Shown here in pieces: positions 15,301 to 23,673 of a stretch of DNA of 64,000 nucleotides. The notes beneath the pieces were generated by a model. The model did not search any database. It had not been told where the DNA came from and saw only the letters and a list, made by a program, of their open reading frames with translations. The stretch comes from Streptomyces flavotricini (GTDB taxonomy: Bacteria > Actinomycetota > Actinomycetes > Streptomycetales > Streptomycetaceae): NCBI RefSeq assembly GCF_020639365.1, contig NZ_JAINUL010000001.1, positions 3,299,223 to 3,363,222 of the forward strand, written 5' to 3'. How positions within the stretch are numbered: the first letter of the stretch is position 1; each line of letters opens with the position of its first letter. Position numbers and translations under genes: made by a program.

Positions 15301-16575
15301 GTGGGAACGGACATCACGGCGGACATCGGGGCGGACATCGGGGCGGACATCGGGGCGGACATCGGGGCGGACATCGGGGCCGGCATCGCGGCCGACTTCG
15401 GGGCGCTCGGCGAGGAGTTCACCAGGAATCCCCACCCGGTGTACGCGGCGCTGCGCGCCCGGGGCCCGGTGCACCGCGTCCGCGTACCGGAAGGCGCCGA
15501 GGCCTGGCTCGTGGTCGGCCACGAGGCCTGCCGCTCCGCACTCACCGAGCCCTCCCTGTCCAAGTCCTGGCGGGACGCCTCGCCGGCGCTGCCGCTGGCT
15601 CGGCTCTCCGCGGGCGAGAACCTGCTGAGTTCGAACCCGCCCGACCACACCCGGCTGCGCAAGCTGGTGGCCAAGGAGTTCACCCCGCGCCGCGTCGAGG
15701 CGCTCGCCCCGAGGGTACGTACCCTGACCGGCGAGCTCCTCGACGCCATGCTGGCGCGGCCGGCCGGGGCGGCCGACCTCGTCGAGGCCCTCGCGTTCCC
15801 GCTGGCGATGGGCATCATCAGCGAACTCCTGGGGGTGCCCTCCCTCGACCGCGCCGCCTTCCGCGACTGGGCCGAACAGGCCCTGAGCAGCCCCGACCAG
15901 GCCACCCGGACCGCCGCCACGGCGGCGATGACCCGGTATCTCGTCGCCATGGCGGACGAGATGCGCGAGCGGCCCCGGGGCGACCTGATGAGCGCCCTGA
16001 TCCGCGCCACCGACGAGGACGGCGGCCGGCTCTCCCCCGACGAACTGATCGGCATGGCCTGGCTGCTGCTCGTCACCGGCTTCGAGACCACCGTCCAGCT
16101 GATCTCCGGCGGTGTCCTCGCGCTCCTCCGGCACCCCGGCCAGCTCGCCGCGCTGCGCGCCGATCCCTCGCTCGCCGACGGCGCCGTGGAGGAGGTGCTG
16201 CGGTACGAGGGACCGGTCGAGACCACCACGTACCGGTTCACCACCGGGCCCGTGGAGATCGCCGGGACCCCGATACCCGGAGGCGGCGAACTGGTGCTGG
16301 TCTCGCTCGCCGGCGCCGGCCGGGACCCCGCGCGCTTCCCCGACCCGGACCGCTTCGACATCCACCGGTCCGCGGGCGGGCACATCGCCTTCGGCCACGG
16401 CATCCACTACTGTCTGGGAGCCCCGCTGGCCCGCCTGCAGGCCCGTACGGCCGTCACCGCGCTCCTGGCGCGCTGTCCGGTCCTCTCCCTGGACGCCGAC
16501 CCCCGTGACCTCACCTGGCGCGCCGGGCTCCTCATCCGCGGCCCCCGGCAGCTGCCCGTCCGCTGGCGGACCTGA
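15301..16575 (+). CDS. Cytochrome P450 with N-terminal ADIG repeat
   Basis: A 424-residue bacterial class I P450. Heme ligand Cys371 lies in FGHGIHYCLGAPLAR, the ExxR helix is VEEVLRYEGPVE, and the oxygen-activating helix reads LLLVTGFETTVQL, with Thr where the usual Ala precedes the Gly (normally AGxET). The start is GTG with GGAGG nine bases upstream. Residues 7-26 are five copies of Ala-Asp-Ile-Gly from a 12-bp tandem repeat, and the repeat adds a negatively charged extension absent from most P450s. It hydroxylates or couples the pathway product using external ferredoxin, for which no gene is visible here. It is the last gene before the RiPP locus and could serve either. Confidence 0.92.
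   Translation: MGTDITADIGADIGADIGADIGADIGAGIAADFGALGEEFTRNPHPVYAALRARGPVHRVRVPEGAEAWLVVGHEACRSALTEPSLSKSWRDASPALPLARLSAGENLLSSNPPDHTRLRKLVAKEFTPRRVEALAPRVRTLTGELLDAMLARPAGAADLVEALAFPLAMGIISELLGVPSLDRAAFRDWAEQALSSPDQATRTAATAAMTRYLVAMADEMRERPRGDLMSALIRATDEDGGRLSPDELIGMAWLLLVTGFETTVQLISGGVLALLRHPGQLAALRADPSLADGAVEEVLRYEGPVETTTYRFTTGPVEIAGTPIPGGGELVLVSLAGAGRDPARFPDPDRFDIHRSAGGHIAFGHGIHYCLGAPLARLQARTAVTALLARCPVLSLDADPRDLTWRAGLLIRGPRQLPVRWRT
15319..15378 (+). repeat. Five copies of a 12-bp repeat in the P450 5' end
   Basis: GCGGACATCGGG is repeated five times without error. It keeps the reading frame and encodes (ADIG)5. Near-identity of copies points to recent expansion, so copy number is likely to vary among strains. 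Confidence 0.97.
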
Positions 16576-16725
16576 ACGCCCAGCCGTGCCGGCGGCAGCG
16601 CGCCATGTGAAAACTTCACCTCGCGCTGGTGACCGGGGCACTGTCCCGCGATCACCGGATCCTCGCAGAATCGTCAGTGAACGGACCGACCCGCGCCACG
16701 ACGACGCAGAGGGAACTCCACCGCC

Positions 16726-16923
16726 ATGACCAGCCTTTCGGCCAACGCCCGTATCAGCCCCAGCACCGGATCCGTACCGATACCCGTCCGCCCCTCGAAG
16801 CCGGGCCTGGTGATCGAGAACCTCGACGCCCTGCCGGACACCGCGTACGCCCTGTTCACCGTCTGCAGCCAGACGCAGCTCACGGGCCCGGCGGCGCCGA
16901 TCGCCGGAGGGCTCGGGGCATGA
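16726..16923 (+). CDS. Putative TOMM/azoline RiPP precursor peptide
   Basis: A 65-residue ORF overlapping the YcaO gene by ATGA. It splits naturally into a leader (about 1-46, with VIENLDALPDTAYALF at 29-44 as a likely recognition segment) and a C-terminal core rich in cyclisable and small residues: CSQTQLTGPAAPIAGGLGA (47-65). It has one Cys (47), one Ser (48) and two Thr (50, 53) in that region, so few heterocycles are possible. Precursors of linear azol(in)e peptides are usually short ORFs beside the cyclodehydratase, which fits. The exact cleavage site is not evident. No flavin dehydrogenase gene adjoins, so azoline or another backbone modification is more likely than a full azole. Confidence 0.75.
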   Translation: MTSLSANARISPSTGSVPIPVRPSKPGLVIENLDALPDTAYALFTVCSQTQLTGPAAPIAGGLGA

Positions 16924-19229
16924 GCACGGCCGAGCGCGAGCGGCCGGCCGTGCCGGCCCCGGCCCCGTCGGCCCCCGCCGAGGCGCTGGTGGGTTTCAAG
17001 TCCCATCTGCGGCCTACGGTCGTCCCGGGCGACGCCGCCTATCTGGTGTCCCGGCGCGGGGTGACCGCCTTGAGCGGGAGCGGGGCGGAGGTCCTCGTAC
17101 CGCTGCTCGACGGCACCCGGACCGCCCTGGCGGTCCGGCAGGAGGCCGCGCTGACCCTGGGTGCCGAGGACGCCGAGGCGGCCCTCCTCTCCCTGGCCGA
17201 CGCCGGGTTGATCCGCTCCACCACCCCGGCGGCGGAGGCCGAGGCCGAGGCGTACTGGGACCTGGCGGGGCTGGACGGCGGCGAGGCCGCCGCCGGGCTG
17301 GCCCGGGCCTGCGTCGCGATCGAGGCGCTGCCCGGCCTGGAACCGCGCCCGGTGGCGGAGGCCTGCCGGGAGTCGGGCATCGCGGTCGCCGCGGACCCCC
17401 TCGCCGCCGATCTGGTCCTCGTCCTGTGCGAGGACTACCTCTCCCCCGGGCTGGCCGCCGTGGACGCCCGCCTCCGGGCCGCGGGCCGGCCCTGGGTGCC
17501 GGTCAAGCTGTGCGGGACGGACCCCTGGGTGGGCCCGTTCTTCCGGCCCGGCTCCGGCCCCTGCTGGCACTGTCTGGCCGTACGGCTGCGCGGTCACCGG
17601 CATTCCGAGGTGCCGGTGCGGCGCGCGCTCGGCCTCGACGGCCCCGTGCCGCGGCCGCCCGCCGGGCTGGCGGCGGGCACGGCGCTCGCGGTGAACCTCG
17701 CCGTCCTGGAGGCCGCCAAGTGGCTGGCCGGGCTGCGCCGTCCCGAGCAGGCCCACATCCTTGCCTTCGACACCCTGCGCCTGCGCACCTCCAGTCACCC
17801 GGTGGCCCGGCTCCCGCAGTGCGCGGCCTGCGGGGACCCCGGGCTGGTGGTCCGCCGGGTCGGCGCCCCCTTCGTCCCCGTGTCCCGGCCCAAGGCCGCA
17901 GCGACCGGGGGCGGGGACCGCGCCCTGACCCCGGCGCAGATGCTGCGTGCGTACGGGCACCTCGTGGATCCGGTGACCGGGGTGGTCAAGGAGATCCGGC
18001 AGGCCTCCGGAGCACCGGACTTCGTCCACGCGTACACCTCCGGGCACAACCTGGCGATGGAGTCGTCGTCGTTCGCCGGTCTCAGCTCGGGCTTGCGCGC
18101 GCTCAGCGGCGGCAAGGGCCGTACCGCCGAGGAAGCCCGTACGAGCGCGCTGTGCGAGGCGGTCGAGCGCTACAGCGGGACGCGGCACGGCGACGAGCCG
18201 GTGGTCCGCGACTCGCTGCGCGGCCTGGGCGGGGTGGCCGTGCACCCCAACGACTGCCAGCTGTACGGCCGCCGCCAGTTCGCGGAGCGGGAGCTGTGGA
18301 ACGCGCGGCACTCCCGCTTCCACCACGTGCCGGCGCCGTTCGACGAGAGCCGGCCGACCGACTGGACCCCGGTGTGGTCGCTCACCGAGGGCCGCCGGCG
18401 GCTGCTCCCCACCTCGATGCTGTACTTCGGGCGGGGGACGGACCCCGCCGCGGACGAGCCCTGGGCCGACTCCAACGGGAACGCGGCGGGCAGCAGCCCC
18501 GAGGACGCGTTGGTGCAGGGCTTCCTGGAGCTGGTCGAGCGGGACGCGGTGGCCCTGTGGTGGTACAACCGCACCCGTCAGCCCGGTGTGGACCTGGGGG
18601 CCTTCGAGGACGAGTGGGTGGAGCGGATCCGCCACGGCATGCGCCGGGTGAACCGGGAGGTGTGGGCCCTCGACCTCACCTCCGACCTGGGGATCCCGGT
18701 GTTCGCTGCGCTGTCCCGGCGGACCGACAAACCCGCCGAGGACGTGATCTTCGGCTTCGGCGCGCACTTCGACCCGCGGGTGGCCCTGTGCCGGGCGCTG
18801 TCGGAGCTGGGCCAGCTGCTGCCCGCCGTCGGCGACGTACGGCGGGACGGCCGCGGATACCGGATCACGGACCCGGAGCCGCTGTCCTGGTGGCAGCGGG
18901 CCACCGTCGCCAACCAGCCATATCTGGCGGCCGATCCGAGGGCGCAGACCCGCACGCCGGGCCACTGGCCGTCGGCCCGGGGCACCGATCTGCTCGACGA
19001 CGTACGCGTGATCACCGAGCTGGTCCGGGGTAAAGGTATGGACCTGCTCGTACTCGACCAGAGCCGACCTGACCTCGGACTTCCCGTGACGAAAGTGGTC
19101 GTACCGGGACTGCGTCATTTCTGGGCGAGGTACGGCCCGGGCCGGCTCTTCGACGTCCCCGTGCGCCTCGGCCGACTGGCCGAACCCACACCGTACGACC
19201 AGCTCAACCCGGTCCCGCTGTTCGTATGA
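16920..19229 (+). CDS. Fused E1-like/YcaO cyclodehydratase (TOMM synthetase)
   Basis: A 769-residue fusion that binds a precursor leader and activates backbone amides with ATP. Residues about 22-100 look like a winged-helix RiPP recognition element (GFKSHLRPTVVPGD onward). An E1/ThiF-like part follows, with a four-Cys zinc site formed by CWHC (215-218) and CAAC (301-304). The YcaO domain occupies about 370-769, with nucleotide-site blocks SGGKGRTAEEARTSALCEAV (396-415) and NGNAAGSSPEDALVQGFLEL (519-538). The C-terminus ends NPVPLFV, a degenerate form of the PxPxP tail seen in many azoline-forming YcaO proteins. No separate dehydrogenase or protease adjoins. Confidence 0.92.
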   Translation: MSTAERERPAVPAPAPSAPAEALVGFKSHLRPTVVPGDAAYLVSRRGVTALSGSGAEVLVPLLDGTRTALAVRQEAALTLGAEDAEAALLSLADAGLIRSTTPAAEAEAEAYWDLAGLDGGEAAAGLARACVAIEALPGLEPRPVAEACRESGIAVAADPLAADLVLVLCEDYLSPGLAAVDARLRAAGRPWVPVKLCGTDPWVGPFFRPGSGPCWHCLAVRLRGHRHSEVPVRRALGLDGPVPRPPAGLAAGTALAVNLAVLEAAKWLAGLRRPEQAHILAFDTLRLRTSSHPVARLPQCAACGDPGLVVRRVGAPFVPVSRPKAAATGGGDRALTPAQMLRAYGHLVDPVTGVVKEIRQASGAPDFVHAYTSGHNLAMESSSFAGLSSGLRALSGGKGRTAEEARTSALCEAVERYSGTRHGDEPVVRDSLRGLGGVAVHPNDCQLYGRRQFAERELWNARHSRFHHVPAPFDESRPTDWTPVWSLTEGRRRLLPTSMLYFGRGTDPAADEPWADSNGNAAGSSPEDALVQGFLELVERDAVALWWYNRTRQPGVDLGAFEDEWVERIRHGMRRVNREVWALDLTSDLGIPVFAALSRRTDKPAEDVIFGFGAHFDPRVALCRALSELGQLLPAVGDVRRDGRGYRITDPEPLSWWQRATVANQPYLAADPRAQTRTPGHWPSARGTDLLDDVRVITELVRGKGMDLLVLDQSRPDLGLPVTKVVVPGLRHFWARYGPGRLFDVPVRLGRLAEPTPYDQLNPVPLFV

Positions 19230-19313
19230 GGGAACGATTCGCGCCCCTTGCCCACGCCCCTCCCCTATGCTCACACCTGGCGTGTAACAGAGGAACGCTT
19301 AAGGGGGATTGAC

Positions 19314-20558
19314 ATGCCTGGCCGCCTCAAGTCCTCGGATGGACCGTCGGAGGCGGTCCTGGTCGAGGGCATTCTGCGACGGAGCCGGGACTTACCCGCA
19401 CCCCGGATGGCCCAGGTCATCCTCATCGCCGCACTCCTCTGCTACGTGGGCATCACCGCCCTGAACATCCTCAGCGCCGGAGTCCAAGGGCCGGCCCTGG
19501 CAGCCGCCTTCGGATGCCTCGGCGCGGTCTTCGCCCTCCAGCTCCTGCACTCCCGTACGAGCACGCAGCGCGTCCCGGCCGGCCGCCGGGCCCTGACCCT
19601 CGGCTCCCAGGCCGCCTTCACCTACCTGCCGCTCATCGCCCTGAAGTCGCAGTGGGGCGCCATGGCGGGCTTCCTCGCCGGCTCCCTGCTGCTGCTCCTG
19701 CCCCCGCGGCCGGGCTGGATCCTGTACGGCTCCGTGGGCGTCAGCATGCTGGTGCCCCCGCTGCTGGAGGGGCGGCCCCTACTCGACAGCGTCTACCTGG
19801 TGCAGACGACCCTCCTGACCGGGCTGGTCACCTTCGGTCTGACCCGGCTGTCGGAGCTGGTCCGCGTCCTGCACGAGAGCCGCGGCGAACTCACCCGCGC
19901 CGCGGTCACCCGCGAACGGCTGCGCTTCGCCCGCGATCTGCACGACCTGCTGGGGTACAGCCTCTCCGCGATCCAGCTCAAGGGCGAGCTCATCCACCGC
20001 CTGATCCCGGCGCACCCGGCCCGGGCCATGGACGAGATCGAGGACGTCCTGGCCATCTCCCGCCAGTCGCTGGCCGACGTGCGGCGGGTGGCCAGCGGGT
20101 ACCGGGACATGTCGCTGGAGGAGGAGATCGCCTCGGCCAAGTCGGTACTGGGGGCGGCCGAGGTCGACGCGGTGACCGACATCCGCATGGGAGAGGTCAG
20201 TTCGCCGGTGGACACGGTGCTCGCCACCGTGCTGCGGGAGGCCGTCACCAACGTGCTGCGCCACAGCCGGGCCGTGCACTGCGAGATCACCGCGGTCGAG
20301 GAGGACGGCCTGATGACGCTGTCGGTCACCAACGACGGCGTCACCGAGGGCTACCGCGACACCTCGCCGCACAGCGGCAGCGGCCTGGGGAACCTGGGGC
20401 TGCGCGTGCGGGCGGTGGGCGGGGAGCTGACGGTCGAACGGGGTCCCGGCACCCTTTTCCGGCTGGTCGCGCAGGTTCCCGCGCACGGGGACGTCGACCC
20501 CGACCTCGACGAGTCGGACGAGCCGGCGGAGGACGGGCGCAGCTGGCTCGTCGCCTGA
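19314..20558 (+). CDS. NarL/DesK-type sensor histidine kinase
   Basis: A 414-residue membrane kinase. Hydrophobic segments between about 33 and 178 give four to six membrane spans and almost no extracellular domain, as in DesK-like sensors of membrane state or lipophilic ligands. The HisKA_3 box is RLRFARDLHDLLGYSLSAIQ with His210. The ATPase site contains VLREAVTNVLRHS and HSGSGLGNLGLRVRAVGGEL. ATG 19314 was chosen for the AAGGGGG seven bases upstream. It lies 84 bp behind the YcaO gene and its response regulator follows 98 bp later, so the pair is well placed to control the RiPP or the larger cluster. Confidence 0.92.
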   Translation: MPGRLKSSDGPSEAVLVEGILRRSRDLPAPRMAQVILIAALLCYVGITALNILSAGVQGPALAAAFGCLGAVFALQLLHSRTSTQRVPAGRRALTLGSQAAFTYLPLIALKSQWGAMAGFLAGSLLLLLPPRPGWILYGSVGVSMLVPPLLEGRPLLDSVYLVQTTLLTGLVTFGLTRLSELVRVLHESRGELTRAAVTRERLRFARDLHDLLGYSLSAIQLKGELIHRLIPAHPARAMDEIEDVLAISRQSLADVRRVASGYRDMSLEEEIASAKSVLGAAEVDAVTDIRMGEVSSPVDTVLATVLREAVTNVLRHSRAVHCEITAVEEDGLMTLSVTNDGVTEGYRDTSPHSGSGLGNLGLRVRAVGGELTVERGPGTLFRLVAQVPAHGDVDPDLDESDEPAEDGRSWLVA

Positions 20559-20656
20559 GGTGACGGCTCGCACCGGCCGCCAACCGGCCGCCGGACCGGG
20601 CCGGTTGCTATGATCGCAAGTACAAGATCGACCGCGCGGACGGGGGGCTCGTCACG

Positions 20657-21265
20657 GTGATCAGAATCCTGCTGGCCGAAGACATGCACATGGTGCGCGG
20701 TGCGCTCGTCGCCCTGCTCGACCTGGAGGACGACCTGGAGGTCGTCAGCGAGCTGTCGCGCGGGGACGAGATCCTGGCCGCCGCCCTCGACGTCCGGCCG
20801 GACATCGCGATCATCGACATCGACCTCCCGGGGCTCGACGGGCTGAGCGCCGCCGTGCAGATCCACGAACGCCTCCCGGAGTGCCGGACGCTGATGCTCA
20901 CCAGCCTCGGCCGCCCCGGCACACTGCGCCGGGCCCTGGCGGCCCAGGTCTCCGGCTACCTCCTCAAGGACGACTCCCCGAAGGAACTGGCCAGCGCCAT
21001 CCGGCGGGTGGTCGCCGGCCAGCGGGTCATCGACTCCAAACTGGCCGTGGCCGCCTGGAACGGTCTGGAGAGCCCGCTGACCGACCGCGAGACCGAGGTG
21101 CTGCGCATGGCGGCCCAGGGCTCGGAGGCCGCCGAGATCGCCGGCGAGCTCCACCTGTCCACCGGGACCGTACGGAACTACCTGACGACGGTCGTGATGA
21201 AGCTGAAGGCCCGCAACCGGGTCGACGCGATCCGCATAGCCCGCGACGCCGGCTGGCTGGTCTGA
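20657..21265 (+). CDS. NarL/FixJ-family response regulator
   Basis: A 202-residue transcription factor. The receiver domain has acidic ED at 8-9, phospho-acceptor Asp54 in IIDIDLPGLDG and the switch Lys in YLLKDDSP. The C-terminal LuxR helix-turn-helix covers about 137-195: LTDRETEVLRMAAQG, then the recognition helix LSTGTVRNYLTTVVMKL. The start is GTG. It is the natural partner of the kinase at 19314. The targets cannot be read from sequence. Confidence 0.93.
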   Translation: MIRILLAEDMHMVRGALVALLDLEDDLEVVSELSRGDEILAAALDVRPDIAIIDIDLPGLDGLSAAVQIHERLPECRTLMLTSLGRPGTLRRALAAQVSGYLLKDDSPKELASAIRRVVAGQRVIDSKLAVAAWNGLESPLTDRETEVLRMAAQGSEAAEIAGELHLSTGTVRNYLTTVVMKLKARNRVDAIRIARDAGWLV

Positions 21266-21442
21266 CCGTACATTCGAGTGGTCTTGGGCGCCGACCGCCT
21301 GCCATGGGGCGGCATCGCCCGGGCGCTCTCGTAACGTCGCGGCAAACGAAGCGCACGCGGAGCGGTTCCGGGACTCCGCAAGTCCCGTACGGGCAAATGC
21401 TCTTGCGCCGAACCCCGCAACGACCCCAGCCGGGAGCACCAG

Positions 21443-22717
21443 ATGACGTCGACCGCGACCCCGAGGTTCTCCGTATTCACCCCCAGCCACCGCCCCCGTT
21501 TCCTCGACGAGTGCCTGGCGACCCTGCAGGCGCAGACCTGTCCGGACTGGGAGTGGATCGTCCTGCTCAACAGCGGCGCCCGATGGCGGCCGGAGCGGCC
21601 CGACGACCGGGTCCGCGTGGTGATCGCGGACGAGGTGCAGGGTGTCGGGGCGGCCAAGCGCAGGGCCTGCGAACTCGCGCGCGGCGAGATCCTCGTGGAA
21701 CTCGACCACGACGACCTGCTGGCGAAGTCCTGCCTGGCCGAGCTGGGCACGGCCTTCGACGAGCACCCCGAGGCCGTCTTCGTCTACAGCAACACCGCGC
21801 AGATCGCCGAGGACGGCAGCCGGGACGACACCCGCTGGGACGAATCCTGCGGCTGGCGGTACGAGGAGGTGGAGGTCGACGGCCGCAAGCTGCAGCAGAT
21901 CATCTCGCTGGCGCCGACCCCGCACAACGTCTCGTACATCTGGTACGCGCCCAACCACGTACGGGCGTTCCGCAAGGAGAGCTACGAGCAGGCCGGCGGG
22001 TACGACGCCGCGCGGACGGTCCTGGACGACCAGGACCTGATGTGCCGCCTGTTCCACATCGGGGACTTCCACCACATCGACCGCTGCCTGTACCTCCAGC
22101 GGGTGCACTCCGCGAACACCCAGAGCGACCCGGAGGTCAACGCGCACATCCAGCGTGAGACGGTCGTCCTGTACGACAAGTACATCGAGGCCAACGCGCT
22201 GGCGTGGACCCAGCGGCGCGGGCTGCTCGCGCTGGACCTCGGCGCGGCCCACCGCAAGCCGCCCGGCTACCTGGGCGTGGACCAGTACCCGGGGAAGGGC
22301 GTCGACATCGTGGCGACGCTGCCCGGGAAGCTGGACCTGCCCGACGGTTCCGTGGGCCTGATGCGGGCGGTGGACTTCCTGGAGCACGTGCCGTCGAAGG
22401 TGCCGCTGATCAACGAGCTGTACCGGCTGCTGGCGCCCGGCGGCATGCTCCTGACGATGACGCCGAGTTCGGACGGGCGCGGGGCGTACCAGGACCCGAC
22501 GCACGTCGCGTACTACAACGAGAACTCGTTCTGGTACTACACGGACGATCAGTACCGCACCTTCGTCCCGACGATCGAGGCCAAGTTCCAGTCGTCGAGG
22601 CTGGTCACGTACTTCCCGAGCGAGTGGCACTCGAGGAACGACATCTCGTACGTGGTGGCCAACCTCATCGCGATGAAGGAGGGCGCCGCGCGGTGCGGCG
22701 GACCGCTGCTGGTGTAG
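21443..22717 (+). CDS. Glycosyltransferase 2 fused to methyltransferase domain
   Basis: A 424-residue two-domain protein. Residues 1 to about 235 are a GT-A family 2 transferase: FSVFTPSHRPRFLDECLATL at the start, the metal-binding ELDHDDLL (about 90-97) and a GGYDAARTVLDDQDLMCRL acceptor region. Residues about 255-424 look like a type 11 SAM methyltransferase: LLALDLGAAHRKPPGYLGVD, then GSVGLMRAVDFLEHVPSK, then LLAPGGMLLTMTP. The first glycines of the SAM motif are weak (DLGAAHRKP). The protein is probably cytoplasmic and modifies a cell-surface or exopolysaccharide glycan. It is convergent with the collagen-like gene, with a strong terminator between them. Confidence 0.85.
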   Translation: MTSTATPRFSVFTPSHRPRFLDECLATLQAQTCPDWEWIVLLNSGARWRPERPDDRVRVVIADEVQGVGAAKRRACELARGEILVELDHDDLLAKSCLAELGTAFDEHPEAVFVYSNTAQIAEDGSRDDTRWDESCGWRYEEVEVDGRKLQQIISLAPTPHNVSYIWYAPNHVRAFRKESYEQAGGYDAARTVLDDQDLMCRLFHIGDFHHIDRCLYLQRVHSANTQSDPEVNAHIQRETVVLYDKYIEANALAWTQRRGLLALDLGAAHRKPPGYLGVDQYPGKGVDIVATLPGKLDLPDGSVGLMRAVDFLEHVPSKVPLINELYRLLAPGGMLLTMTPSSDGRGAYQDPTHVAYYNENSFWYYTDDQYRTFVPTIEAKFQSSRLVTYFPSEWHSRNDISYVVANLIAMKEGAARCGGPLLV

Positions 22718-22734
22718 GTGCGTGCGGCAGGCGA

Positions 22735-22774
22735 ACGCCGGCGCCCCGGGGCTTCCGCCCCGGGGCGCCGGCGT
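22735..22774. terminator. 18-bp perfect stem, TTCC loop, bidirectional terminator
   Basis: An 18-bp fully paired GC-rich stem (22735-22752 with 22757-22774) encloses the loop TTCC, between the convergent genes ending at 22717 and 22788. It has no T-tract on either side, as is usual in Streptomyces. It should stop transcription from both directions. Confidence 0.92.
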
Positions 22775-22787
22775 TCCGTCAGGGAAG

Positions 22788-23528
22788 TTACGGCGTCGTG
22801 TCGACGCACACCACGTAGGCGGCGATCGGCTGGCTGGCTCCGATCGTGACGGTCGTGGCCTGCCACCCGTTGGGTGCGACGGGCTGGCTTTGGTGCACGA
22901 TGCCGTTGTTGGTCTGGAAGCCGCCGCCGGTGGCCTGGTCACCGGCGTTGCAGAAGACGGTCGCCGTGCCGTTGGTGGGGTCGGAGACGTTGACGTACGT
23001 GGTCACCGTGCCCGTCTCACCCTGGAAACCCTGGTTGCCCTGGAACCCCTGGTTGCCCTGGAAACCCTGGTTGCCCTGGAAACCCTGGAACCCCTGGTTG
23101 CCCTGGTTGCCCTGGAACCCCTGGTTGCCCTGGAAACCCTGATTGCCCTGGTTGCCCTGGAAACCCTGATAGCCCTGGTTGCCCTGGAAACCCTGGTTGC
23201 CCTGGTTGCCCTGGGAGCCCTGGTTCCCCTGCTCACCCTGGACTCCCTGGTACCCCTGGGGGCCCTGGACGCCCGGTCGGCCCGGGTGGCCGGGCCGGCC
23301 CGGCCTGCCCTGCGGGCCCTGCGGGCCACGGCCCTTGCCGCCGTGGTCACCGCCCGTGACGACGCCGGCGGGGCCGGGCAGTGCCACGGCGCTGTCGGCG
23401 CCGGAGCGGTGGATCGCGTCGGCGATGGCCGTCGTCGTCGGGACGACGTTGAGCGCCACGGCCAGCACACCGGCCCCGACCATGGTGGCGGACTTCAGAC
23501 GTCTGGTTCGGATCGTTCGATGACTCAA
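22788..23528 (-). CDS. Secreted collagen-like protein with Gly-X-Gln triplets
   Basis: About 246 residues. An N-terminal basic stretch (RTIRTRRLK) and hydrophobic segment [23 protein letters not shown] form a signal peptide. A short linker leads to 35 Gly-X-Y triplets, then a 74-residue globular tail with two Cys (VFCNAGD and VVCVDTTP). From triplet 7 to 34 the Y position is always Gln, with Asn or Phe in X, and no Pro in the central block, unlike animal or streptococcal collagens. I favour TTG at 23528 (GAGGACGG upstream) but GTG eight codons further in or ATG at the signal are possible. The likely role is a surface or spore-coat fibrous protein; the tail may form a trimerisation or binding domain. 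Confidence 0.85.
   Translation of the reverse strand: MSHRTIRTRRLKSATMVGAGVLAVALNVVPTTTAIADAIHRSGADSAVALPGPAGVVTGGDHGGKGRGPQGPQGRPGRPGHPGRPGVQGPQGYQGVQGEQGNQGSQGNQGNQGFQGNQGYQGFQGNQGNQGFQGNQGFQGNQGNQGFQGFQGNQGFQGNQGFQGNQGFQGETGTVTTYVNVSDPTNGTATVFCNAGDQATGGGFQTNNGIVHQSQPVAPNGWQATTVTIGASQPIAAYVVCVDTTP
23013..23327 (-). repeat. DNA repeat array encoding 35 Gly-X-Y triplets
   Basis: An imperfect 9-bp periodic array (units of the form CCCTGGAAN and CCCTGGTTG on the plus strand) encodes the collagen-like segment, mostly alternating Gly-Asn-Gln and Gly-Phe-Gln. Runs of identical 18-bp units show expansion by slippage or unequal crossing over. Confidence 0.95.
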
Positions 23529-23673
23529 GAGAACCGTCCTCACAGGACTTGGAGGGGTCACGCCCACGAGCGCGCGCCTCTGGCTACGAACGAAGCCATT
23601 GTTAACTCTTCGTGATCGCGTGATCACGTTCCGGACCATGTCGCGGCGACGATCACCCGGGCGGCCCCGCTCC

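Noticed and set aside
23013..23327. Regular repeat array that might be read as CRISPR
   Set aside because: Units are 9 bp, contiguous without spacers, and encode Gly-X-Gln triplets in frame.
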